Shown here piece after piece: positions 55,916 through 64,000 of a stretch of 64,000 nucleotides of DNA. Both the position numbers and the translations under genes were made by a program. The notes beneath the pieces were generated by a model, which was not told where the DNA came from, made no database searches, and worked only from the letters and a program-made list of their open reading frames with translations. The DNA is taken from contig CM060953.1 in assembly GCA_030765055.1 (NCBI GenBank), positions 194,282,482 to 194,346,481 of the forward strand, given 5' to 3'. How positions within the stretch are numbered: position 1 is the stretch's first letter; every line of letters begins with the position of its first letter. The DNA comes from Mantis religiosa (taxonomy: Eukaryota > Arthropoda > Insecta > Mantodea > Mantidae).

Positions 55916-56945
55916 AGGCGCATGTTGGAGTCTCAGTCAGGGTGAGTTATCTCCAGGAGCATTTTCCGGATTTTCCTTTATTCTGAAAGATGAATGTCTC
56001 GTTACTCTAAGCTCTATGTACCCTGTAATCATTTGAACATCATTTCATTCATCGTCCGATATGACTTAACGTTGGAAGTTTTCCCTTATCCTGAAAGATG
56101 AATGTCTGGTAACTCTAAGCTCTATGTACTCTGTACTCATTTGAACATCATTTCATTCATCGACCGATATGACTTAACGTTGGAGGTTTTCTCTTATCCT
56201 GAAAGATGAATGTCTCGTTACTCTAAGCTCTATGTACCCTGTACTCATTTGAACATCATTTCATTCATCGTCCGATATGACTTAACGTTGGAGGTTTTCC
56301 CTTATCCTGAAAGATGAATGCCTGGTAACTCTGCACTCATTTGAACATCATTTCATTCATCGACCGATATGACTTAACGTTGGAGGTTTTCCCTTATCCT
56401 GAAAGATGAATGCCTGGTAACTCTAAGCTCTATGTACTCTGCACTCATTTGAACATCATTTCATTCATCGTCCGATATGACTTAACGCTGGAGGTTTTCT
56501 CTTATCCTGAAGATGAATGTCTGGTAACGCTAAGCTCTATGTACCCTGTACTCATTTGAACATCATTTCATTCATCGTCTGATATGAGTTAACGCTGGAG
56601 GTTTTCTCTTATTCTGAAAGGTAAATGTCTAGGTATTCTAAGCTCTATGAACCCTGTGCTCATTTTAGCATCATTTGGTTAATCGTCCGATATGACAACG
56701 TTGGAGGTTTTCCCTTCTCCTGAAAGATGAATGTCTGGTAACTGTAAGCTCTATGTACCCTGTACCCATTTGAGTATAATTTCATTCATCATCCCATATG
56801 ACCTAACGCTGGAAGTTTTACCTTATACTAAAGATGAATGTCCAGTTACTCTACGGTCTATGGACCCTGGACTCATTTGAGCATTATTTAACCCTTTCAT
56901 TCATTGTGCGATATGTCTTATGGTGAAGGACGTAACTTAAAAAAT
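55915..56945 (+). mobile_element. SINE1 with expanded tail (array C), plus orientation
   Basis: The left edge holds SINE1 body (gtcagggtgagttatctcca and gagcattttccgga). It is followed by about nine units of the 108 bp segment in the orientation opposite to arrays A and B. The final unit (tctatggaccctggactcat and gaaggacgtaacttaaaaaa) matches the ordinary SINE1 3' end, including the ggaggacgta tail, better than the inner units do. One unit near 56325 is shortened. Confidence 0.85.
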
Positions 56946-57335
56946 TTAGTTAATTAGTTGCAGAACCTGTTTTTCCATCACACTGCAGTTTAATATCATT
57001 TCTTGCCAAACCTATAATTCCATAATTAAGTTCCATTGGAAGGAAGAAATTCGGATATTGGACGTTGCACCAAACCTTCCTGGCTATATCACGAAAAGCT
57101 GCCTCAATTTCGCTCCTCATTTCATTTTTTAAGGGTGTGGTATGAGTGTACATTTTGCAGATTCTGTTAAGTCCCCTACATTAGTGTACCAGTGCTAGCT
57201 CTATGATATTGCAGACTATCTCCCCTTCATCTTTCTTGCTGTATACTTTTCTTGACTATTTACATTTGCCCTGACTCCGAACTTAAATGTCTTCAAATTT
57301 ACTTGTCCAAGATGTGTATCAGTCGACACTGAGAT
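56946..57335. other. No gene recognised
   Basis: No supported feature. Confidence 0.5.
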
Positions 57336-57388
57336 ACTCAAGTTGACCGAGATGCGAACTCGGAACCTCTTGAGCCTGAGACACGAAG
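57336..57388 (-). mobile_element. SINE1 head fragment
   Basis: ttgaccgagatgcgaactcg followed by gaacctcttgagcctgagac matches the B-box and anticodon-side part of the SINE1 head; the rest is absent. Confidence 0.65.
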
Positions 57389-57950
57389 TCTTTGCAAAGA
57401 AATGTTATATGGCGATCCTCTGACAGGAAATGGAGCTGATGAATCATGGTACATATGAAGTGCGTACTTGTGTTTTAAGGATGTGCATAGTTTGGGACGT
57501 AAAACCAACCAGCCACGTTACTTTCAATATGTCGCGTCTCCACAAAGGGCAGTGTCGACAAATGCCTGATTTTATCGGGTTGGTTCATCTGGTGTAACCC
57601 ATCATTCGTATGGGTATGCTACTTTTTGGCACTTGTCAGCAAGTAGTACTGGATTTTGTGGAGAATGATGCAATTGCTCGCGAACATTTGCAGACTGCTC
57701 ACTGACTGTCAACTATTACGGTAACGGCGCCATATTTCGGATACCATTTTTATTTTTGGGTATTCTACATGATATAGTATATCAATAGACAAAATTCTGT
57801 GACAACGTTCTTTATTCAGATTAGGTTACAGTCTCATAGTCAAAAAATGTCTTATAAAGTAACTTCACATAAGACACAATGTTACAAAAATGGTGCCTAA
57901 TTTAGGATACTTTTGTGGACTGAGATAAGCTAACTGAAAGTGTCTTTTCA
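57389..57950. other. No gene recognised
   Basis: No supported feature. Confidence 0.5.
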
Positions 57951-57952
57951 TA

Positions 57953-58508
57953 CGAGGACTGTTCAATAAAGAATGATCATAAATTTTTACGGTCATAACT
58001 TTTACACTAAAATTCAATCTTATTATATTCTGTTAGCTTAATGTGAAACAAACACGCCGTAGTAGTTTCAATGTTGGTACTCCTGGTTCCCGCCGTGAGG
58101 ACCAGGCAAGTTCAGACATGTTCAGTATCGCCTACCACTGCAATGGAGGTAACACGCGAGGAACAATCTGCGGCTTTGGAATTCTGCTTTTGTCTCAACA
58201 AATCTTCAGTTGAGGCCTATACAATGTTACAGGAGGCCTATGCAGAGTCTATTCTTCCCTACAGCACAGCTCGAAGGTGTTTAAAATGTTTAAAGAGGGG
58301 AGACAATTTCAAAGGAAGGTGGACCCGGTGCTCCAGTTACTGCTCTTACGGAAGAAAACATCAACACTGCTGCTGCCATTGTGAGAGAAGATCCATAAAT
58401 TAACTTATGATCACTTTCTGAAATACTGGACATCTCATTGGGTGCCATATTTCCGTGAAGCAGGCTGGATGCTCCACCACGATAATGCGCGGTGGCATAT
58501 TGCCAATG
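57953..58508 (+). pseudogene. Mariner II copy A, 3' truncated
   Basis: TA at 57951-57952, then the end cgaggactgttcaataaaga. Codons read MEVTREEQSAALEFCFCLNK, SSVEAYTMLQEAYAESILPY and STARRCLK, then frameshift and go on to a deletion that jumps to REAGWMLHHDNARWHIAN-type sequence. The copy ends near 58508 in the codons after the second Asp. The first catalytic Asp segment and the C-terminus are missing. Confidence 0.88.
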
Positions 58509-58550
58509 AGTTCTTTACAAATCCAAAATTCATTATGCTCAACACAGATA

Positions 58551-59360
58551 TAGGAAGGCTGTTCAATAAAGAATGATCATAATTTTTACGTGAGAACCAG
58601 GCAAGTTCAGACATGTTCAGTATCGCCTACCACTGCAATGGAGGTAACATGCAGTTAAAGTTGATGTTAGAGGAAGATCCGGAGTTTCTTTCAAACGTAA
58701 TAACTGCTGATGAATCTTGGCTACATCATTTTGATTCTGAGAGCAAACAGCAAAGCTCAGTGTGGAAATCTCCTTCATCACCAACCTCCAAAAAAGCAAA
58801 AGTGGTTGCTTCTGCTGGTAAAGTTATGGTCATATCCTTCTTTGATATTCATGAAATGGTTTATCAGCAAGTTGTACCTGCACACACATCAGTAACTGGA
58901 CAATACTACAGGGATGTCCTGAAAGCATTGCAAGTCCATATCAGGCGCAAAAGACCACATTTCCATGAAGCAGGGTGGATGCTGCACGAATATAGTGCGC
59001 GGCCGCATATTGCCAATGTTGTTGCTGCGTATCTTGTAAAAATCAACGTGAAGTTCATCCCTCACCCTCCCTATAGTCTGGATTTAGTCCCATGTGACTT
59101 TTTCTATTCCCTAACCTGAAGAAACGCCTTCGTGGGAGGCATTATCCATCATCAGAAGCAGTGGTGAAGGCTGCGGAGGCGATTTTGAAGGATCTCTCAA
59201 AAATAGTTTCCAGCATGTCTTTGAAGACTGGCAGAAACGCTGAGACAAGTGTATCGCATTCAGGGGAGACTATTTTGAGAAGGACCATCAAAATTAAGAG
59301 GATGAGTAAAGGTACGTTGTCAAAAAAAATGTGTTCATTGTTTATTGAACAGCTCTCCTG
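58551..59360 (+). pseudogene. Mariner II copy B, complete ends, internal deletion
   Basis: TA flanks (58549-58550, 59361-59362). Left end taggaaggctgttcaataaa; reverse-complemented right end caggagagctgttcaataaa. The 5' leader and start are present, but the HTH part is deleted: after ggaggtaacatgcag the frame jumps to LEEDPEFLSNVITADESWLH (first Asp). It continues SKKAKVVASAGKVMVISFFD, but the second catalytic Asp motif is altered (GWMLHEYSARPHIAN, usual HHDNARPH). The third region is PYSLDLVPCDFF, followed by a frameshift. Inactive. Confidence 0.9.
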
Positions 59361-59362
59361 TA

Positions 59363-59911
59363 TTACTCGGCAGAGCGTTGCGGCGTATCAACCTTCAGGT
59401 GACCAGCGCTGTGATCGTCCCTTATCGCGTCTTATCTGGTGGATTAGAGGAGTTATGTACAGTAAGTTACAAAAGACAAATAGAGCGATTGGAAGCTGCG
59501 TGTGTCTATATGATATGATTTCTCGCGCCAGACGATGTATGACACATTGCTGTCCAGAAGATATGATTATATCTGAACAGATTATACATACACTGAACAC
59601 ACCGTGTATGTATGATAAACTGACGTAAACATCTCTGTGTCGCGAATTTTTGTCGATACGCTTTCTAGCTTTGCCATGTAGTACTTCCCCTATATCACTG
59701 ACGAATGAAGAGTTTGTTCAAGCTTGCAGACCACTCTTTTGATCCGCAGCATCACGAACACCTGTGTGATAGTTACAGAATTGAAAATCCAATATTTTTT
59801 ACAATATATACACGTTACTGGAGTGTGTATTTCATTTCAATGGTTATGACATAATGAAGTTAATATGGATCGATCTGCCTTATGGTGTTACCTGCTGTGA
59901 TTCCATTAAAT
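59363..59911. other. No gene recognised
   Basis: No supported feature. Confidence 0.5.
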
Positions 59912-59925
59912 ATATATTTACAATT

Positions 59926-60566
59926 AATTAGAGCCAACTGAAAAATTCAATGCCATGGCCGGGATTTGAACCACGGATCTACTGGTTTCCGTCCAGTTGC
60001 TCTACCCTTGAGCTACCATGGTCAACGTGCCTTCCTGACATTAAATTCTCCAATTGACTCATCATATTTCCCGGTAGACCACTTTAGGGTTCTCAAATTT
60101 GAGACAACCACTTGTGGCGACTTACTATTGTAAGTACTTAATTACCAGGATTTTTATCGTAGATTATTTTTAATGTAAATTTATATTGAGGAATTAATCC
60201 TTAAAGAATTAATCCTTTTAAATACATTACTCCGGTATATGGGTGATTTTTGATTAATTAATTAGAGCCAACTGAAAAATTCAATGCCATGGCCGGGATT
60301 TGAACCACGGATCTACTGGTTTCCGTCCAGTTGCTCTACCCTTGAGTCAATTGGAGAATTTAATGTCAGGAAGGCACGCTGACCATGGTAGCTCAAGGGT
60401 AGAGCAACTGGACGGAAACCAGTAGATCCGTGGTTCAAATCCCGGCCATGGCATTGAATTTTTCAGTTGGCTCTAATTAATCAAAAATCACCCATATACC
60501 GGAGTAATGTATTTAAAAGGATTAATTCTTTAAGGATTAATTCCTCAATATAAATTTACATTAAAA
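59926..60566. mobile_element. tRNA-related retroelement as an inverted dimer
   Basis: atatatttacaatt occurs at 59912-59925 and 60567-60580, a 14 bp target duplication. Inside are three tRNA-like units: minus at about 59951-60024, minus and broken at about 60283-60346, and plus at about 60385-60452. Each has an A box (ggtagctcaagggtagagc) and B box (gtggttcaaatcccgg). Arms 60166-60346 and 60392-60568 are reverse complements apart from a 4 bp indel, with a 45 bp spacer that is itself a head sequence (one mismatch to the complement of about 60010-60054). Confidence 0.82.
60385..60455 (+). other. tRNA-like head (pol III promoter), not a functional tRNA
   Basis: Folds with a D arm (gctc...gagc), an anticodon-like arm (actgg/ccagt) and a T arm around ggttcaaatcc. 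The loop acggaaa lacks T33, the acceptor stem is imperfect, and it is embedded in repeated retroelement sequence. It is therefore a SINE-type head. Confidence 0.7.
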
Positions 60567-60580
60567 ATATATTTACAATT

Positions 60581-61700
60581 TACAACTCATCTATAGGTAC
60601 AGCGAAACTGCTATTAAAAATAGGTCATACAACTGAAATGCTGTAGCAGTTTCCCTGATTTTTCATTCAATATGTGTTCAACTGTTCATTAAAATGCTAC
60701 ACTATTTTGTATACCTCATGATTTATACGTAGTTACACTGCAGATAGCTGTCAAAAATTGCAATAATTGTTTCTAACACTATCCTGAACCATTTTCAACG
60801 GTTGCATGAACTGAAGAGCGTGTCCAAGAAAAAAAACAAGGTAAGATGTGAAACAACAACAATTTAACACCCAGAAGCATGTCCTCCAACATTAACCGAG
60901 TTATACCAAGTTCAAACTTTATCGCGAGAAATCTTGTACACACGCCAACCTAACTGTATCAAAAACAAGTGCACCCTTCTTCCTGTAATAAAGAACGCAA
61001 GCTTCTGGAACCTTGCAGGAATGGTATATGGCCACAAGAGAGAAGTGCATTGTTGGTAGGTTAGGTTACCAGCAGAATACAGAACTTCCTACCACGCTAT
61101 TATGAATAGTGGATCAAACAACACTATCGCTGAAAAATTAGTTTTTTTGTTGTTGTCAAAATCCAAACGTATAACAAGTAAAGTTCCACTTACATTATAA
61201 ACACACACACAGAACTCTATGAACTATTTTGTACTTTGATACGGCTTAACTACTCTTACAAAATCGTATTTTTAGTATCTTTAATGATAATTGAGATGAA
61301 CCTTCGAATGTTTTGTTATATGTGCAAAATAATACAGGGCGATGATCAAATGTTTCAAAGGCAGGAGGCTTTGGAACTCAATTCTCTATATTTGACATGA
61401 CAAAAGACAACACCGCAGTAAAGAAAATGACAAGTGTACTAAAGAATTCAAACCAATTCTTTTTTAAAACAAATATTTCACTACGCTACTATATAATCTA
61501 CTTCCGAATTATATCATAGGCTCATTTTAATACGAGCGTCAGCTAGTAAATCAATAGAGATGGCGCCACTAGGCCAGTTTCACGAAGAACACCATATAGT
61601 TTAGCTCTAGACTAGCTTGTATCCATAGTTACAGCTCAATAGCTTGTTTACTTTTTGAACGACAGCATTTTAAACAAGACAAGTGTAAAGGTTTCATTAA
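60581..61700. other. No gene recognised
   Basis: AT-rich; the 5' end and left inverted repeat of the following mariner probably lie here but were not identified. Confidence 0.5.
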
Positions 61701-64000
61701 AATAGAGGATTTGTAAAAACGAGCAGTAATAAATACTTCCATTTGAAAGGCTTAACGCCTCAAGAAATCAAGGAAGAAATGGACAGTAAATGAAAGACTC
61801 TGTCTGTTCATATATAATGATTAAAAGATTGGTTGTAGAGTTTAAAATGGGACGTACGAGTACTAGTGATGAGCCTCGCTCTATCCCTTCATATACAATG
61901 ATTAAAAGGTTGGTTGTAGAGTTTAACATGGGACGTACGAGCACTAGTGATGAGCCTCGCTCTGTCCCTTCATATACAATGATTAAAAGGCTGGTTGTAG
62001 AGTTTAAAATGGGACGTACGAGTACTAGTGATGAGCCTCGCTCTATCCCTTCATATACAATGATTAAAAGGTGGGTTGTAGAGTTTAAAATGGGACGTAC
62101 GAGTACTAGTGATGAGCCCCGCTCTGTCCCTTCATATACAATGATTAAAAGGTTGGTTGTAGAGTTTAAAATGGGACGTACGAGCACTAGTGATAAGCCT
62201 CGCTCTGTCCCTTCATATACAATGATTAAAAGGTTGGTTGTAGAGTTTAAAATGGGACGTACGAGCTCTAGTGATGAGCCTCGCTCTGTCCCTTCATATA
62301 CAATGATTAAAAGGTTGGTAGTAGAGTTTAAAATGGGACGTACGAGCACTAGTGATGAGCCTCGCTCTGTCCCTTCATATACAATAATTAAAAGGTTGGT
62401 TGTAGAGTTTAAAATGTGACGTACGGGCACTAGTGATGAGCTTCGCTCTGTTCCTTCATATACAATAATTAAAAGGTTGGTTGTACAGTTTAAAATGAGA
62501 CGTACGAGCACTAGTGATGAGCCTCGCTCTGTCCCTTCATATACAATAATTAAAAGGTTGGTTGTAGAGTTTAAAATAGGACGTACGAGTACAAGTGACG
62601 AGCCTCGCTCTGTCTCTTCATATACAATGATTAAAAGATGGGTTGTAGAGTTTAAAATAGGACGTACGAGTACTAGTGATGAGCCTCGCTCTGTCCCTTC
62701 ATATACAATGATTAAAAGATGGGTTGTAGAGTTTAAAATAGGACGTAGGAGCACTAGTGATGAGCCTCGCTCTGTCCCTTCATATACAATGATTAAAAGG
62801 CTGGTAGTAGAGTTTAAAATGAGACGTACGAGCACAAGTGACGAGCCTCGCTCTGTCTCTTCATATACAATTATTAAAAGGTTGGTTGTAGAGTTTAAAA
62901 TGAGACGTACGAGCACAAGTGACGAGCCTCGCTCTGTCTCTTCATATACAATTATTAAAAGATGGGTTGTAGAGTTTAAAATAGGACGTACGAGTACAAG
63001 TGACGAGCCTCGCTCTGTCTCTTCATATACAATTATTAAAAGATGGGTTGTAGAGTTTAAAATAGGACGTACGAGTACTAGTGATGAGCCTCGCTCTGTC
63101 TCTTCATATACAATTATTAAAAGATGGGTTGTAGAGTTTAAAATAGGACGTACGAGTACAAGTGACGAGCCTCGCTCTGTCTCTTCATATACAATTATTA
63201 AAAGATGGGTTGTAGAGTTTAAAATAGGACGTACGAGTACTAGTGATGAGCCTCGCTCTGTCTCTTCATATACAATTATTAAAAGGTTGGTTGTAGAGTT
63301 TAAAATGAGACGTACGAGCACAAGTGACGAGCCTCGCTCTGTCTCTTCATATACAATTATTAAAAGATGGGTTGTAGAGTTTAAAATAGGACGTACGAGC
63401 ACAAGTGACGAGCCTCGCTCTGTCTCTTCATATACAATTATTAAAAGATGGGTTGTAGAGTTTAAAATAGGACGTACGAGTACAAGTGACGAGCCTCGCT
63501 CTGTCTCTTCATATACAATTATTAAAAGATGGGTTGTAGAGTTTAAAATAGGACGTACGAGTACAAGTGACGAGCCTCGCTCTGTCTCTTCATATACAAT
63601 GATTAAAAGGTTGGTTGTAGAGTTTAAAATAGGACGTACGAGTACAAGTGACGAGCCTCGCTCTGTCTCTTCATATACAATTATTAAAAGATGGGTTGTA
63701 GAGTTTAAAATAGGACGTACGAGTACTAGTGATGAGCCTCGCTCTGTCTCTTCATATACAATAATTAAAAGGTTGGTTGTAGAGTTTAAAATAGGACGTA
63801 CGAGTACTAGTGATGAGCCTCGCTCTGTCCCTTCATATACAATGATTAAAAGATGGGTTGTAGAGTTTAAAATAGGACGCACGAGTACTAGTGATGAGCC
63901 TCGCTCTGCCCCTTCATATACAATGATTAAAAGATGGGTTGTAGAGTTTAAAATAGGACGTAGGAGTACTAGTGATGAGCCTCGCTCTGGACGTCCTGTG
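61701..64000 (+). pseudogene. Mariner III transposase N-terminus with 27-fold internal repeat
   Basis: Before the array, codons read KRAVI, YFHLKGLTPQEIKEEMDS (HTH start of a mariner transposase) with one or two small frameshifts; the expected start ATG appears as ATA near 61703. From 61790 the frame reads MKDSVCSYIMIKRLVVEFKM and GRTSTSDEPRS, then repeats. The end of the window reads GRRSTSDEPRSGRPV, which is how a normal mariner continues (DEPRSGRP). So the repeat unit is 27 codons, from the VPSYT helix through DEPRS. A single TGA at 62417-62419 breaks the plus frame; the frame is otherwise open to the window edge. The rest of the transposase lies beyond 64000. Confidence 0.88.
61798..63984 (+). 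repeat. 81 bp minisatellite, 27 units
   Basis: The word ctctg (or ctcta) at the unit boundary is at 61798, 61879, 61960, 62041 and so on to 63904 and 63985. 63985 minus 61798 is 2187, exactly 27 times 81. Units differ by point changes (gtccct or gtctct, atggga or atagga, ggttgg or gatggg), with similar variants clustered. Because 81 is a multiple of three, the reverse strand is also open for 704 codons, a by-product. Confidence 0.97.

Noticed and set aside
59951..60024. Functional tRNA gene on the minus strand
   Set aside because: The anticodon loop lacks T33, the acceptor pairing is imperfect, and three copies lie inside a retroelement with target duplications.
61768..63882. 704-codon minus-strand open frame
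   Set aside because: Antisense of the 81 bp mariner array. It is open only because the unit length is a multiple of three and one frame of the unit lacks stops.

Overview
The window is a eukaryotic, almost certainly insect, repeat-dominated segment. The evidence is mariner-type, hAT, PIF/Harbinger and Penelope-like elements, several non-LTR retrotransposon types with RNase H domains, tRNA-derived SINEs with pol III A and B boxes, long trinucleotide microsatellites and satellite arrays. A large, TE-rich genome such as a cockroach or other Blattodea would fit, but the species cannot be proved from sequence alone. I found no convincing host gene. Nearly every recognisable protein is a decayed transposable-element fragment.

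Layout. 1-1255: internally deleted non-LTR element (minus). 2.7-3.4 kb: truncated SINE1 and (ATT)n. 3.6-4.1 kb: deleted Ty3/gypsy pol. 4.6-7.5 kb: non-LTR RNase H and C-terminus (plus), split by a hAT-type MITE and by a 1.24 kb insert. 7.6-8.4 kb: foldback Tc1/mariner-type element. 8.4-9.3 kb: SINE1 containing SINE2 containing a 386 bp insert. 10.5-12.1 kb: mariner I. 13.0-14.3 kb: hAT. 15.2-15.9 kb: mariner II. 16.8-18.9 kb: SINE2 split by a non-LTR element that carries a 55 bp palindrome. 18.9-20.6 kb: head-to-head Penelope copies. 20.9-21.5 kb: Mutator-like ORF. 22-23 kb: Harbinger. 23.8-25.25 kb: 108 bp satellite and (TTA)n. 25.6-27.0 kb: second head-to-head Penelope pair with target duplication. 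27.4-28.9 kb: DDE transposase remnants. 30.5 kb: mariner II end. 31.8-33.7 kb: SINE2, then mariner C broken by SINE1. 34.8-36.7 kb: SINE1 with expanded tail, broken by a LINE. 37.5-40.95 kb: R1-type LINE containing a Jockey-type LINE and a Harbinger element. 41.3-42.5 kb: decayed DDE transposase. 44.0-44.8 kb: 178 bp tandem repeat. 45.3-54.07 kb: 8.8 kb satellite of 11 bp units in roughly 1.03-1.47 kb higher-order repeats. 55.9-56.9 kb: another SINE1 with tail array. 57.9-59.4 kb: two mariner II deletion copies. 59.9-60.6 kb: tRNA-like inverted retroelement. 61.7-64.0 kb: mariner III whose N-terminal coding region holds a 27-fold, in-frame 81 bp expansion.

Two recurring themes stand out. First, tandem arrays are being made out of transposon sequence: the 108 bp satellite is the 3' tail of SINE1 (two loci still carry the SINE body), the 81 bp array is 27 codons of a mariner transposase, and Harbinger copies contain two or three copies of a transposase N-terminal piece. 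Second, insertions are nested with readable target-site duplications, so a relative order of events can be reconstructed at many loci.
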